A stretch of DNA of 64,000 bases from Desulfosporosinus lacus DSM 15449 (GCF_900129935.1 NZ_FQXJ01000003.1:372001-436000); one strand, 5' to 3'. Shown: positions 44,209 through 58,302, counted from the stretch's first letter. Numbers and translations are program-made. Notes: generated by a model not told the origin, from the sequence alone.

Positions 44209-44796
44209 ATGAATTTAGTATGGGTTGTAGCTGTTGCAACTGCTTTGGGTGCAGATGCATTCTCCTTGGCTTTGGCAATTGGATTAGCAGGTATCCGAAA
44301 AAGCATGATGGTAAGATTGTCCCTGGTAGTGGCTATATTCCATGTATTCATGCCACTAAGCGGGATGATACTTGGTCAAGCACTAGGATCGATTCTCGGG
44401 CAATTTGCAAGTCTGTTAGGAGCTTTGGTCCTTATTGGTTTGGGCGGGCGAATGCTGTATAAAGTCTACCGGCCAACTAAGCAAAGTTTTCCATTCGGGG
44501 AGGCTAGGGAGGCACTTTTTCAGAAGAACAACAATACTGGTAACAGTACACTGAAAGGCTATGGTATTTATGTCTTGGCAGCAAGTGTAAGTTTAGATGC
44601 CCTGAGTGTAGGATTTTCTCTAGGGACGATTAGGGCAGACATTTTTATGACGGTTATGATTATTGGCATGATCGCGGGATTAATGACAGGAATGGGCTTA
44701 GTTCTGGGACGAATAATGGGAACCAGGTTGGGCGAGAAGGCCGAATTATTCGGGGGACTGGCACTGTTGCTAATTGGAATCAAACTTCTTTTGTAA
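44209..44796 (+). CDS. mntP: Manganese efflux pump MntP
   Basis: 195 residues with six membrane segments in two repeats. Each repeat has the Asp-containing signature: ALGADAFSLALAIGL in the first and SVSLDALSVGFSLG in the second. It exports Mn2+. A good ribosome site GAGAACGGAGGGGAAGGG precedes ATG. Confidence 0.92.
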   Translation: MNLVWVVAVATALGADAFSLALAIGLAGIRKSMMVRLSLVVAIFHVFMPLSGMILGQALGSILGQFASLLGALVLIGLGGRMLYKVYRPTKQSFPFGEAREALFQKNNNTGNSTLKGYGIYVLAASVSLDALSVGFSLGTIRADIFMTVMIIGMIAGLMTGMGLVLGRIMGTRLGEKAELFGGLALLLIGIKLLL

Positions 44797-44812
44797 TAAT
44801 GAGGTGAGTTTA

Positions 44813-45280
44813 TTGGGGCCGAAACTTTTGTTTGTTTGTACAGGAAATACGTGTCGCAGTCCGTTGGCGGAGGGGATGGCCCGGGCAATGTTTGGAGACT
44901 CAGTTCAAGTAAGTTCAGCAGGAATCGATGCGTGGGATGGAGACGAGGTCAGTACTCACGTGGTGAAGATTCTTAAAGAACAAAATGTAGATATTTCTCA
45001 GTATGGTGCAAGAAGAGTTAGTGATGAACTTATGGCAGATGCTGATTGGATTATACCTATGACTCAAGCGCAAGAAGAAGGCTTAAAGCGTCGCTTTCCT
45101 CAATGTATTCATAAAATCCGGCGTTTAGGGGATTGGGGAGATGGAAAACGAGATATTCTAGATCCGTGGATGGGTTCACTAGAAGTTTATCGTCAGACGG
45201 CGCAGGAAATCAGAGAATTGCTGAGTAATTTAAAAAGGCAGTTGCTTACAGGTAATGAAAGTACTGAGAAAAAAGCATAA
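44813..45280 (+). CDS. ywlE: Low-molecular-weight protein arginine/tyrosine phosphatase (YwlE-like)
   Basis: 155 residues from TTG 44813 with GAGGTGAG just upstream; a longer frame overlapping mntP is unlikely. The P-loop CTGNTCRSP (CX5R with the Ser) is at the start, and the catalytic Asp is in LDPWMGSLEVYRQT. In Bacillus the orthologue in this position removes arginine phosphate; specificity cannot be decided here. Confidence 0.9.
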   Translation: MGPKLLFVCTGNTCRSPLAEGMARAMFGDSVQVSSAGIDAWDGDEVSTHVVKILKEQNVDISQYGARRVSDELMADADWIIPMTQAQEEGLKRRFPQCIHKIRRLGDWGDGKRDILDPWMGSLEVYRQTAQEIRELLSNLKRQLLTGNESTEKKA

Positions 45281-45397
45281 GATAGAAGAAAAATGTCTAC
45301 ACTAGCGGCGTGAAACGTCGCTATATTTTGTGCTTTTGCAGGATTTTTACAACTATCTAGAGAAATAAATAATGAACTAAAAGAGGGAGGTTTAAGA

Positions 45398-45847
45398 GTG
45401 AGAGTTGCGCTGGGAGCTGATCACGGTGGATACGAACTTAAAGAAGCTATTCGAACGCATTTAGAGACTCAGGGAATAGAAGTTCTCGATTTTGGAACCC
45501 ATTCTAAGGATTCTGTTGATTATCCAAAGTACGGTTTTGCGGTAGGCAGTGCAATCACAAAAGGGGAAGCAGATTTAGGAATTGCCGTCTGCGGAACCGG
45601 GTTGGGAATTTCTATGGCTGCTAACAAAATTCCTGGAATCCGTGCTGCGGTTTGCTCTGAGACTTTTTCTGCTCGAATGGCAAGAGAACATAATGATGCT
45701 AATATTTTAGCCCTGGGTGCTCGAGTTATTGGAGCAGGACTTGCCCTGGACATTGTTGACATTTTCTTGAAGACGGCATTTTCAGGTGGCAGGCATGCTC
45801 TCCGTGTAAGTTTGATTTCTGATATTGAACGAGGGAAAGACATCTAA
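45398..45847 (+). CDS. rpiB: Ribose-5-phosphate isomerase B
   Basis: 149 residues from GTG 45398 (GAGGGAGGTTT upstream). ALGADHGGYELK, the DYPKYGFAVG segment, and the catalytic loop AVCGTGLGISMAANK with the Cys, followed by ARMAREHNDANILALGARV, are all typical. It interconverts ribose and ribulose phosphates. Confidence 0.95.
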   Translation: MRVALGADHGGYELKEAIRTHLETQGIEVLDFGTHSKDSVDYPKYGFAVGSAITKGEADLGIAVCGTGLGISMAANKIPGIRAAVCSETFSARMAREHNDANILALGARVIGAGLALDIVDIFLKTAFSGGRHALRVSLISDIERGKDI

Positions 45848-45897
45848 CTGATAAACTTCATGGAATCAATGACAAAGGAGAGGAGAGAACCTTTCTT

Positions 45898-46458
45898 ATG
45901 GACAAAAACATCGCGGAAAAACTGCAAGATATGGCTAAAGTATGGAATGAGGTATTAGATGCCTTCTTCTCAAAGGCTGAACTCCGGTCCCGACAAATCC
46001 TTATCTTAGGGTGCAGTACGAGTGAAGTCGCCGGACATCAAATTGGGCAGGGAAGCAGTTTGGAAATCGCAGAGGTATTGCTTCCTCCTTTGTTAGAACG
46101 GGTGCACCAGCGTGGGATCTATTTAGCTGTTCAAGGATGTGAACATATCAACCGTGCTTTAGTGGTAGAAGGTGCTTGCCGGGAGCATTACAGACTGGAG
46201 GAAGTTACAGTTCTTCCGGCGCTTCATGCGGGAGGAGCTATGACTGTCAAAGCATGGGAAGAGTTTTCTTCTCCAGTTATGGTAGAAAGAATTCAAGGAC
46301 ATGCGGGGATTGATATTGGCGATACATTTATTGGCATGCACCTTAGACCAGTAGCAATACCTATTCGCATACATGTCAAAGAACTTGGTGAAGCTCACCT
46401 CACCTTGGCACGCACCCGACCGCGCCTTATTGGCGGCCCGCGAGCTGCGTATGCTTAA
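45898..46458 (+). CDS. ywlG: TIGR01440/DUF436 protein YwlG
   Basis: 186 residues. LILGCSTSEVAGHQIGQGSSLEIAEVLLPPLLE, LAVQGCEHINRALVVE and the C-terminal HIGD-like IDIGDTFIGMHLRPVAIP match the conserved YwlG family, which lies between rpiB and glyA in many Firmicutes. Function not established. Start ATG 45898 follows GGAGAGGAG. Confidence 0.9.
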   Translation: MDKNIAEKLQDMAKVWNEVLDAFFSKAELRSRQILILGCSTSEVAGHQIGQGSSLEIAEVLLPPLLERVHQRGIYLAVQGCEHINRALVVEGACREHYRLEEVTVLPALHAGGAMTVKAWEEFSSPVMVERIQGHAGIDIGDTFIGMHLRPVAIPIRIHVKELGEAHLTLARTRPRLIGGPRAAYA

Positions 46459-46548
46459 TACATGCCAGTCGAGAAATGCCCCTATTACATACTAGCAAAA
46501 AACCTCGCGACCCCAGCTAAAGGAAATTGTGAACAGGAGTGAACTAAC

Positions 46549-47805
46549 ATGGATTATATTAATCAATGGGTAAAAAGCCAGGATCCCGAAGTTGCTAAAG
46601 CCATCGAGCAAGAAGAAAATCGTCAGAAGAATACCATTGAGCTAATAGCCTCTGAAAACTTTGTTAGCCGAGCAGTGATGGCTGCTCAAGGATCTGTACT
46701 CACCAACAAATATGCTGAAGGATATCCAGGTAAGAGATATTATGGCGGGTGTGAGTTTGTTGATGTGGCCGAAAATTTAGCACGTGAACGAGTTAAGGAG
46801 ATTTTTGGCGCGGAGCATGCTAATGTACAGCCTCATTCTGGGTCTCAAGCCAATATGGCTGTATATTTTGCTTTTTTGAAACCTGGAGATACGATACTCG
46901 GCATGAATTTATCCCACGGGGGACACTTGACCCATGGGAGTCCGGTCAATATTTCAGGAGTGTATTTCAATGTAGTTCCTTACGGAGTAGACCCAGAAAC
47001 GGAAAGAATTGATTATGATCAGGTTCGGCAGTTGGCTATTGAACATCATCCAAAAATGATTGTTGCAGGAGCAAGTGCTTATCCAAGAATTATAGATTTT
47101 GTCAAAATGCGTGAAATTGCAGATGAAGCGGGCGCTTTATTAATGGTTGACATGGCCCATTTTGCGGGACTTGTGGCGGCGGGTTTACACCCATCTCCGG
47201 TGCCTTATGCAGATTTTGTGACCTCTACTACCCATAAAACCTTGAGAGGACCGCGCGGGGGCTTAATTCTCTGTAAAGCTGAAAATGCCCAAGCCATTGA
47301 TAAAGCAATTTTCCCAGGTATTCAAGGCGGCCCTTTGATGCATGTTATTGCGGCTAAAGCAGTTGCCTTTGGAGAAGCTCTTCAACCTGAATTCAAAATC
47401 TACCAAACGAATATCGTTGAGAATGCTAAGGCTTTGGCTCAGGCACTTACGGATCGTGGATTCCGCCTTGTTTCAGGAGGAACTGACAATCACGTAATGC
47501 TTGTAGATGTAAGGACTAAACAGTTAACAGGCAAGGAAGCGGAAGGCATCCTGCATGAAGTTGGTATTACAGTAAATAAAAATACGATTCCCTTTGACAC
47601 GGCAAGTCCTTTTGTCACCAGTGGAATCAGGCTTGGGACTCCTGCAGTCACAACGCGGGGCATGAACCCAGACGCTATGAAGCGGATAGCGGAAGCGATG
47701 GACCTTGCCTTGACCTCACACAATGAACCTGATAAACTGTCACAAGCACGGGAAATAGTCAGTTCTTTATGCGCTGAATTTCCCTTATACACTAATTTAG
47801 ATTAG
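46549..47805 (+). CDS. glyA: Serine hydroxymethyltransferase
   Basis: 418 residues, PLP fold type [12 protein letters not shown] near the start, [18 protein letters not shown], and the PLP Lys in [14 protein letters not shown] are intact. It converts serine and THF to glycine and methylene-THF. AACAGGAG precedes ATG 46549; upp follows after 20 bases. Confidence 0.97.
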   Translation: MDYINQWVKSQDPEVAKAIEQEENRQKNTIELIASENFVSRAVMAAQGSVLTNKYAEGYPGKRYYGGCEFVDVAENLARERVKEIFGAEHANVQPHSGSQANMAVYFAFLKPGDTILGMNLSHGGHLTHGSPVNISGVYFNVVPYGVDPETERIDYDQVRQLAIEHHPKMIVAGASAYPRIIDFVKMREIADEAGALLMVDMAHFAGLVAAGLHPSPVPYADFVTSTTHKTLRGPRGGLILCKAENAQAIDKAIFPGIQGGPLMHVIAAKAVAFGEALQPEFKIYQTNIVENAKALAQALTDRGFRLVSGGTDNHVMLVDVRTKQLTGKEAEGILHEVGITVNKNTIPFDTASPFVTSGIRLGTPAVTTRGMNPDAMKRIAEAMDLALTSHNEPDKLSQAREIVSSLCAEFPLYTNLD

Positions 47806-47825
47806 GAGTTAGGAGAGCCAAAACG

Positions 47826-48455
47826 ATGCCAAAGCTTCAAGTACTTGATCATCCTTTAATTCAACACAAGTTGTCTCTAATACGGGATGAGGAAACAGGT
47901 TCAAAGGAATTTAGGGAACTAGTCGAAGAAGTCTCGATGTTAATGGCCTATGAGGTAACTCGTGATTTTCCACTTCAGGAAATTGAAGTGAAGACCCCTG
48001 TAGCAATAGCAAAAAGCAAGGTGATTGCAGGTCGAAAGGTCGGATTAGTTCCGATTCTGCGTGCAGGTTTAGGAATGGTCGATGGAATGCTCCGCCTAAT
48101 TCCTGCTGCAAAAGTGGGACATGTCGGACTTTATCGAGACCCTGAAACTCTCATGCCTGTGGAATACTATTGCAAGTTGCCCCCCGACATTGCGGAACGC
48201 GATCTTATTGTGATTGATCCGATGTTGGCAACGGGTGGCTCGGCGGCGGCAGCAATAACGTTTTTAAAGGAACGTGGCGCCAAGAACATTAAATTAATGT
48301 GCCTGATCGCAGCGCCGGAGGGAATTCAAGCCGTGCAAAACGCACACGCTGATGTGGATATCTTTGTCGCAGCGGTAGATGAGCGGTTGAACGACCATGG
48401 TTATATTGTACCGGGTCTCGGGGATGCCGGGGACCGGTTGTTTGGCACGAAATGA
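47826..48455 (+). CDS. upp: Uracil phosphoribosyltransferase
   Basis: 209 residues. [42 protein letters not shown], the PRPP loop [15 protein letters not shown] and the uracil-binding C-terminus [26 protein letters not shown] are typical. It salvages uracil to UMP. Its stop overlaps comEB. Confidence 0.97.
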   Translation: MPKLQVLDHPLIQHKLSLIRDEETGSKEFRELVEEVSMLMAYEVTRDFPLQEIEVKTPVAIAKSKVIAGRKVGLVPILRAGLGMVDGMLRLIPAAKVGHVGLYRDPETLMPVEYYCKLPPDIAERDLIVIDPMLATGGSAAAAITFLKERGAKNIKLMCLIAAPEGIQAVQNAHADVDIFVAAVDERLNDHGYIVPGLGDAGDRLFGTK

Positions 48456-48919
48456 TGAGTCAAGGCAAGCGTCCTAGTTGGGACAGCTATTTTATCCAAA
48501 TGGCACAAGTAGTAGCCGGACGCTCAACTTGCCTGCGCCGCCAAGTTGGGGCTGTCATGGTTAAGGATAAACAAATCCTAAGTACCGGATATAACGGGAG
48601 TCCTTCTGGACTCCAACATTGTGATGAAGTTGGGTGTTTACGGCAGAGCTTAGGCGTTCCCTCAGGGGAACGCCATGAGATCTGCCGTGCTGTGCATGCA
48701 GAACAAAACGCTTTAGTACAAGCAGCAAAGCATGGAGTCGCTATTACTGGAGCAGATCTGTACACCACCCATCAGCCTTGTGTATTATGCACAAAACTGC
48801 TGATTAATGCTGGCATTAAGCGAGTAATATACACTCATTCGTATCCTGATCAGCTGGCAGTTGAAATGGCTAGAGAAGCAGGATTGGATTTAGTGAAATT
48901 TGGAGAAGATATTTGTTAG
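48452..48919 (+). CDS. comEB: dCMP deaminase (ComEB-like)
   Basis: 155 residues. The zinc site is HAEQNAL (His, catalytic Glu) and PCVLCTK (two Cys), and the N-terminal [31 protein letters not shown] is that of dCMP deaminases. It supplies dUMP for thymidylate synthesis. The ATG at 48452 shares bases with the upp stop. Confidence 0.93.
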   Translation: MMSQGKRPSWDSYFIQMAQVVAGRSTCLRRQVGAVMVKDKQILSTGYNGSPSGLQHCDEVGCLRQSLGVPSGERHEICRAVHAEQNALVQAAKHGVAITGADLYTTHQPCVLCTKLLINAGIKRVIYTHSYPDQLAVEMAREAGLDLVKFGEDIC

Positions 48920-48938
48920 CTAATGTATGTGTTGCTCT

Positions 48939-48966
48939 GTGAACTCGTTCAGCTAAAGCTGAACAT
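48939..48966. repeat. Palindromic repeat family 2, copy 2
   Basis: GTTCAGCTAAAGCTGAAC (48947-48964) with flank GTGAACTC; the reverse complement of the copy at 25754-25781. Confidence 0.6.
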
Positions 48967-49110
48967 CGAGACCATCGTCACCGAAGTAGAATAAGGAACA
49001 CCCTCTTGAAGAAGTGGGAGTCTCGAAATTGATTAAGGTGAAGGAAGTTGCCTTAGGTTAATTTAGTCAGCAGTCGGATTAACGATTGATTATCGAAGGG
49101 AGTAATCCGA

Positions 49111-50232
49111 GTGAATAAACGAAAAAAAGTGATGGTAGTATTTGGAACACGCCCAGAGGCTATAAAAATGGCACCCGTGATCCGGGCACTCCGACAGAAA
49201 GATTCAATTCTCTGTCAAGTTATCGTAACTGCTCAGCACCGAGAGATGTTAGATCAAGTTTTAAAGTTATTTAAAATCGTTCCGGATTTTGATCTAAACC
49301 TTATGCGGCAGGGGCAAACGTTAACAGAAATCACAACTCGGGCATTAAATGGACTAAAAGAAGTTTTCCAACGTGAACTTCCTGACTTAGTCTTGGTACA
49401 TGGGGACACGACGACAACGTTTGTGGCTGCCCTTGCTGCCTTTTATGCGCAAATTCCAGTTGGCCACGTCGAGGCCGGATTGCGAACCGGCAACAAGTAT
49501 TCCCCATTTCCAGAAGAGATGAATCGAAAACTGGCGAGTGTTTTAACCGACTACCATTTTGCCCCTACAGAGACGGCAAAAAGAAATCTCGAACAAGAAG
49601 GAATTCCTCCTGAAAAGATTTTTGTCACGGGCAATACGGTCATAGATGCTTTACTTGCTACGGTGAACCCGGGATACAGTTTTGTTGACAAAGAAATTCA
49701 AGAGATCCTGAGCCAACGACAAGAATCACGAATGATTCTTGTTACGACGCATCGCAGGGAAAACTTAGGTGAGCCAATGCGTCAGATTTATCAGGCTTTG
49801 AGGAATACCCTAGATACCTTTCCTGATACATACGTTATCTTTCCGGTTCATAAGAACCCCATTGTTAGAAAAGTTGTGACAGAGGTCCTTGGGTCTCATC
49901 CTCGGGTCAATCTTATTGAACCGATGGACTATGAGCCCTTTGCAAACCTAATGGCACGTGCACATTTGATTTTAACCGACTCGGGTGGGATTCAGGAGGA
50001 GGCCCCGTCTTTAGGAAAACCTGTGTTGGTAGTCCGAGACACGACGGAACGTCCTGAGGCTGTAGCAGCGGGGACTGTCTTGCTCGTGGGGACAGAATAC
50101 GAAGGTGTATTTTTAGAACTAAAGCATCTATTAGGGGATGAAAATGCTTATCAAAAAATGACATTGGCCAGTAATCCTTATGGAGACGGAACTGCAGCTA
50201 AACGAATTGTAGAAATAATTGCAGAAAATTAA
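49111..50232 (+). CDS. mnaA: UDP-N-acetylglucosamine 2-epimerase (non-hydrolysing)
   Basis: 373 residues from GTG 49111. FGTRPEAIKMAPVI at the start, VHGDTTTTFVAALAAFY, HVEAGLRTGN, FPEEMNRKL and, near the C-terminus, LTDSGGIQEEAPSLGKPVLVVRDTTERPE are the family signatures. It makes UDP-ManNAc for wall teichoic acid linkage; the tagA-type gene at the end of the window would use this sugar. Confidence 0.95.
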   Translation: MNKRKKVMVVFGTRPEAIKMAPVIRALRQKDSILCQVIVTAQHREMLDQVLKLFKIVPDFDLNLMRQGQTLTEITTRALNGLKEVFQRELPDLVLVHGDTTTTFVAALAAFYAQIPVGHVEAGLRTGNKYSPFPEEMNRKLASVLTDYHFAPTETAKRNLEQEGIPPEKIFVTGNTVIDALLATVNPGYSFVDKEIQEILSQRQESRMILVTTHRRENLGEPMRQIYQALRNTLDTFPDTYVIFPVHKNPIVRKVVTEVLGSHPRVNLIEPMDYEPFANLMARAHLILTDSGGIQEEAPSLGKPVLVVRDTTERPEAVAAGTVLLVGTEYEGVFLELKHLLGDENAYQKMTLASNPYGDGTAAKRIVEIIAEN

Positions 50233-50415
50233 GAGTGGACATAAAATTCTTCAATGCTGTAAAAAAAAGCACAAAGTCCTCTTGAAGTATGCTAATATAT
50301 AAAATATAGCAGGAATTGTTAAAATTAGCATATTGCACGCTGGTTGAAATAGCAGATTCTAATTAAGAAGTTTTAGTTTCACTTTTTAAAATTCAATACA
50401 TAAGGAAAGAATAAT

Positions 50416-50646
50416 ATGGCTGAGGAACAAAGATCTTGGCAAAAAGCACTTGTAGTCGGTTCTAATATATCAACATCCTTGGCTATACTTGTCGGGGGAG
50501 GCTTCTTCTTAGGCAGATACCTCGATGTCAGGTGGCAAACAGAACCATTATTCACAATCAGTTTAATGTTAATTGGACTGGTACTCGGAGGAAGCTACTT
50601 AGTAATCACTTTAATGAAGTTGGGAGCATCCGATGATAAGAAGTAG
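50416..50646 (+). CDS. AtpZ/AtpI-family ATP synthase accessory protein
   Basis: 76 residues with two membrane helices (SLAILVGGGFFLGRYLDVRW and LFTISLMLIGLVLGGSYLVI), first gene of the atp operon, the place of AtpZ in Firmicutes. The family is thought to help assembly or Mg transport of the synthase. It overlaps the next gene by 14 bases. Confidence 0.8.
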   Translation: MAEEQRSWQKALVVGSNISTSLAILVGGGFFLGRYLDVRWQTEPLFTISLMLIGLVLGGSYLVITLMKLGASDDKK

Positions 50647-51004
50647 CTTTATCGCATTGTTGAGTGGCACAGCCTGTATGTTGATTGGGGTAGCTTTAAC
50701 GGGTAGGCAGGTCTTCTTCGGTAGTTTGCTGGGATATTGGGCTGGGTTTGGTTATACTTTGTGGCTTCATCGTGAAGCGGTACTAAGTTCTGAGCTTGAT
50801 ATTCAATCAGCGATCAAACGGATGCGCAGGAACTTTATGGCACGGCTAGGCATGATTACTCTGATTGTCGTCGCTGTTGCTCGGTTCCAGTCAAGTTGGC
50901 TGTTTACTTTAGCGTTAGGGATTGTTACAGGGGTGATAATATCATTTATCATTGTGGCAATACAAAAAAACTATGGAGAAAGGGGTGATAAAAGAAGTGC
51001 ATGA
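50633..51004 (+). CDS. atpI: ATP synthase subunit I
   Basis: 123 residues, four hydrophobic segments (IALLSGTACMLIGVALTG, FFGSLLGYWAGFGYTLWLH, MARLGMITLIVVAVARF, WLFTLALGIVTGVIISFIIV), as in the small AtpI proteins that help c-ring assembly. It overlaps both neighbours. Confidence 0.75.
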   Translation: MIRSSFIALLSGTACMLIGVALTGRQVFFGSLLGYWAGFGYTLWLHREAVLSSELDIQSAIKRMRRNFMARLGMITLIVVAVARFQSSWLFTLALGIVTGVIISFIIVAIQKNYGERGDKRSA

Positions 51005-51740
51005 AACAGTATTGTGGCATTTGGGGAGTATGACATTTCATGGTAAAACATTAGTCATGACTTGGATTTCGATGGCCGCTGTTATGGTATTTGTCTTACT
51101 TGGAGTACGCAATTTAACCAGTGGAAAACCTGGTAAAATGCAAAACGTTTTAGAGTGGATCATAGATTTTGTCCGTAGCATTGTATCAGATAATATGGAC
51201 TATGAAAAGGGACGTCCACTGCTAAGCTATTTGGTAACGTTGTTCATGTTTGTTTTCTTTTCCAATATGCTTGGCCTTATCCCAAACTTCACGTTTAATT
51301 TACTACACGACGTTCATTTTGCTCAATTAGGTCATATTTTCAGTGGACCATCCATGATGTCTCCAACGGCTGATATTAACACTACAATTTCATTAGCATT
51401 GCTAACCATTATTTTAGTTGTATCATTGGGTATCAAGCATAAAGGAGCTCATTATTTCCATCACTTTGTTGAACCATATCCGGTGTTTGTGATCATTCAC
51501 GCCATTGATTTGCTCTCTAAACCAATGACACTAGCCTTCCGTCTTTTCGGAAACATCTTCGCAGGTGAAATTTTACTAGGGGTAATTTTGATGTTACCTG
51601 GTATCTGGGTACTGCCCGGTATTTTACCGACGACTATTTGGCTAGCTTTCAGTATTTTCATCGGAGCCATTCAATCTTACGTATTTGTGGTTTTGACGAC
51701 AGCATACGTATCCCAAGCTGTCACCACAGAAGCTCACTAA
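50997..51740 (+). CDS. atpB: ATP synthase subunit a
   Basis: About 247 residues from GTG 50997, chosen because AAAGGGGTGAT lies eight bases upstream; in-frame alternatives at 50952 and 50973 lie deep in atpI. Five membrane helices; the conserved Arg is in LAFRLFGNIFAGEILLG and the second proton-channel helix ends IQSYVFVVLTTAYVSQA. It forms the proton half-channels. Confidence 0.95.
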   Translation: MHETVLWHLGSMTFHGKTLVMTWISMAAVMVFVLLGVRNLTSGKPGKMQNVLEWIIDFVRSIVSDNMDYEKGRPLLSYLVTLFMFVFFSNMLGLIPNFTFNLLHDVHFAQLGHIFSGPSMMSPTADINTTISLALLTIILVVSLGIKHKGAHYFHHFVEPYPVFVIIHAIDLLSKPMTLAFRLFGNIFAGEILLGVILMLPGIWVLPGILPTTIWLAFSIFIGAIQSYVFVVLTTAYVSQAVTTEAH

Positions 51741-51793
51741 GCACTTCGTTCTGTGTTGGTTTTCAGTGATGCTCGACACCACTGAGGGAATAA

Positions 51794-52063
<270 letters not shown>

Positions 52064-52173
52064 GCTCACATGATGGGCAGAAGTTACGCCCATCTTAATT
52101 CAAGGGGGAACGAGAGTTCTCCCTTGAAAAAAATCATCCCGACGTCAATTAGACTCGAGAGGGGGGTAGACCA

Positions 52174-52667
52174 TTGGGTGGGAATCCTATTCAATTTGAC
52201 TATACTGTACCGGCTACTGTCTTATCTTTCCTGTTGCTTGTTTATTTACTAAGTAAATATGCTTGGAAACCGCTAATGAAAATGATGGAAGAACGGCGGA
52301 CTAATATTGAATCCATGCTTACACAGGCAGAAAACGAACGGCAACAGGCGGAGACAATAAAACGCGAATACCAAGAGGAAATGCGTAAAGCTCGCCAGGA
52401 AGCCCAAGAAGTGATTGCAAAGGCTACTAAGGTAAGTGAAGTCCGTGCTTCTGAAATTTTAGCCGCTGCTCATGAAGAATCAGAGAAGATCAAAAAATCT
52501 GCCCTTGTAGATATTGAACGTGAACGAGATCGGGCGATCACTGAGGTCAAGGCACAGGTAGCCGATCTGTCAGTTTTAGTGGCAGAGAAAATCATTCGGC
52601 AAAAACTTGACATGACGACTCAAGGTAAACTAATAGATCAATTCATTCAAGAGGTAGGGGAAATGCA

Positions 52668-52671
<4 letters not shown>
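52174..52671 (+). CDS. atpF: ATP synthase subunit b
   Basis: 165 residues from TTG 52174 (GAGAGGGGGG upstream). One N-terminal helix (VPATVLSFLLLVYLLSKYAW), then a long coiled coil rich in Glu/Lys/Arg (about 35-150), the peripheral stalk. Overlaps atpH by four bases. Confidence 0.95.
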
Positions 52672-54747
<2,076 letters not shown>

Positions 54748-54771
54748 ATTATAAAGGAGTAGGTGAACGAG

Positions 54772-55617
54772 GTGGCAGGAGCACAAGATATTCGCCGGAG
54801 GATTCGTAGCGTCCGCAATATGGAGCAGATTACAAAGGCGATGAAAATGGTTTCCGCGGCCAAACTCAGAAAAGCCCAACTAAAACTTAACGCTGCCCGC
54901 CCCTATGCCAGCCAATTGCAAGGAGTCTTGGAACGCTTAGCACAGGCTCCTGTGGATATTGTTCATCCGCTCTTGAAAGAGCGGCCAGTGCAAAAGGTGG
55001 TTTATGTGTTGATAACGTCAGATCGTGGTCTTTGCGGAGGGTACAACGCAAACCTTATTCGTAAGACCGCGGGCTTGATTGCCGAAACACCGCAAGAGGT
55101 TAAGCTGGTGACGGTAGGCCGCAAAGGTCGAGATTTCTTTCGACGCGGCAAAATAGAGTTTTTGGCTGAGTTTGTAGCACTCGGGGATGAGCCGAGTTAT
55201 AATCAAGCGAAACAGATTGCTCAGGAAGTGATTCGCCTTTATGAGCAAGGGGAAGCGGACGAAGTATATCTCTTATATACCGAATTCGTCACAGCGATGA
55301 CCCAAAGACCCACGCAAGTCAAATTACTTCCGATCAAACAACCGGAAGGAAAACAAGGCAAGCAGTATATATTTGAACCCTCACCCGAGGCAATCCTTAC
55401 CACGCTGTTGCCGAAGTATGTTGAAACACAGATATTTCGGACGATCCTTGAAGGAAAAGCGAGTGAGCAAGGGGCTCGGATGACGGCAATGAGTTCGGCA
55501 ACGGATAATGCCAAGGATATGATTGGTCGGTTGTCGCTGGCGATGAACAGAGCCCGACAGGCGGCTATAACCACGGAAATATCCGAAATCGTCTCGGGGG
55601 CAGCTGCCTTAGAATAA
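54772..55617 (+). CDS. atpG: ATP synthase subunit gamma
   Basis: 281 residues from GTG 54772 (AGGTGA five bases before); a GTG at 54763 is an alternative. IRRRIRSVRNMEQITKAMKMVSAAKLRKAQ and the C-terminal RMTAMSSATDNAKDMIGRLSLAMNRARQAAITTEISEIVSGAAAL form the central coiled-coil rotor. Confidence 0.97.
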   Translation: MAGAQDIRRRIRSVRNMEQITKAMKMVSAAKLRKAQLKLNAARPYASQLQGVLERLAQAPVDIVHPLLKERPVQKVVYVLITSDRGLCGGYNANLIRKTAGLIAETPQEVKLVTVGRKGRDFFRRGKIEFLAEFVALGDEPSYNQAKQIAQEVIRLYEQGEADEVYLLYTEFVTAMTQRPTQVKLLPIKQPEGKQGKQYIFEPSPEAILTTLLPKYVETQIFRTILEGKASEQGARMTAMSSATDNAKDMIGRLSLAMNRARQAAITTEISEIVSGAAALE

Positions 55618-57051
<1,434 letters not shown>

Positions 57052-57054
57052 GCC

Positions 57055-57462
57055 ATGGCAGCAACATTCTCTCTACGCATTGTCTCTCCGGAAGGGAACG
57101 TACTGAAAGAAAATGTTGAGTTTGTTGTTCTTCCTGGAGGATTAGGTGAGCTAGGAATTCTACCAAACCACGCACCCTTAATTGCAGGACTGGATGTAGG
57201 AGTTATACGGTACACCCTTAATGGGAAAACTAATCAAGCTGCAATCGCAGGTGGTTTTGTCGAAGTTGTTGATAATGCGGCAGTCGTTCTCGCAGACAGT
57301 GCTGAGCTTGCTGAGCAGATTGATGTGAAACGAGCAGTAGAAGCAAAAGAACGAGCTTTGAAACGATTAGGGTCTCGTACCAACGAAATCGATTTACAAC
57401 GTGCTGAGTATGCGTTGCGAAGAGCTGCGGCTCGACTTAACGCTGCTGGAGACAAAAAATAA
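57055..57462 (+). CDS. atpC: ATP synthase subunit epsilon
   Basis: 135 residues: N-terminal beta sandwich (SLRIVSPEGNVLKENVEFVVLPGGLGELGILPNHAPLIAGL) and C-terminal two-helix inhibitor domain (AVEAKERALKRLG ... AEYALRRAAARLNAAG). It ends the operon; a terminator follows. Confidence 0.97.
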   Translation: MAATFSLRIVSPEGNVLKENVEFVVLPGGLGELGILPNHAPLIAGLDVGVIRYTLNGKTNQAAIAGGFVEVVDNAAVVLADSAELAEQIDVKRAVEAKERALKRLGSRTNEIDLQRAEYALRRAAARLNAAGDKK

Positions 57463-57495
57463 GCTCATATAGCTAATTTCATTGTTAAAATGATG

Positions 57496-57525
57496 AAAGG
57501 CCCTCATTAATGGGGGCTTTTTTCT
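57496..57525 (+). terminator. Terminator of the atp operon
   Basis: AAAGGCCCTCAT and ATGGGGGCTTT pair around TA, with a bulged G, and run into TTTTTT. Confidence 0.8.
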
Positions 57526-57535
57526 ATTTTGCGCG

Positions 57536-57564
57536 TTGACTTAAAAATAATTGTGTAATATTTA
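57536..57564 (+). promoter_or_regulatory. Possible promoter of the ywmB-like gene
   Basis: TTGACT (57536-57541), 17 bases, TATTTA (57559-57564). The -10 is weak. Confidence 0.4.
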
Positions 57565-57639
57565 GTGCAGGTATGTTAGCTTTCTCACTATTTGGTAAAA
57601 CTAAGATTAATACCAGAAGGAGAGAAAAGAGGGTATAAT

Positions 57640-58302
57640 ATGTTCATGAGTTACGAGTCCACAAATGCCTGTCATTTCAATCGTATTAGATTAAAAATAG
57701 TTATATTAGCTTGGACATTGATGATTTGCTTTGGAGGCCAGACCCTAGCAATGACACAAAATAATGATGCCGGACAGACAGCAAAGTCAGAGGCACCCTT
57801 ACTGCTAAATTCAGGAATAGCACAGGCACAATACGCAGAAGTCAGTGTTATTTTGTGGTTTGAAGATAGAGATATACCTGTCGCAATCAGAACGAGTAAA
57901 CCCACACCTGAATGGATATGGACTTATAAGGAATTGCAGATGGAAAATGAAGTAATTGCAACACTGACAGGACAGCAAACACTGAATAAAAGCGAGGAAA
58001 ATAGTCTTTATGCATGGTATACTACTATAGTCCCGCAAATTGAAAAGGCTGGCGGGGAAATTTATCTGGATGAGCGTATCAATCAGGCTGTAGATATCTC
58101 CGCCTATCTAAGCCAGACGAATGCAGATCCTGCTCAGTGGGTTCTCATAGATAATATGATTTCTACCGCAGCTTATCAAAAAAATATTGAGACGAGTGTT
58201 ATCGCGGGTCAAGATCAAATCAATATACAACTATTAAGTCGCGGAAAAGGGAATGTAGGGCAATCTGTTCTTGCTATCCCCGCCTTGCTCAAGGAATTCT
58301 AG
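57640..58302 (+). CDS. Exported protein, probably YwmB-like
   Basis: About 220 residues from ATG 57640; a TTG at 57592 in frame is less likely because AGAAGGAGAG lies after it. A signal segment (LKIVILAWTLMICFGGQTLAMT) is followed by a mixed alpha/beta domain (EVSVILWFEDRDIPVAIRTS, LYAWYTTIVPQIEKAGGEIYLDERIN). Position between atpC and murA-spoIID is that of ywmB in Bacillus, and the layout fits, but the sequence match is only suggestive. Confidence 0.6.
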   Translation: MFMSYESTNACHFNRIRLKIVILAWTLMICFGGQTLAMTQNNDAGQTAKSEAPLLLNSGIAQAQYAEVSVILWFEDRDIPVAIRTSKPTPEWIWTYKELQMENEVIATLTGQQTLNKSEENSLYAWYTTIVPQIEKAGGEIYLDERINQAVDISAYLSQTNADPAQWVLIDNMISTAAYQKNIETSVIAGQDQINIQLLSRGKGNVGQSVLAIPALLKEF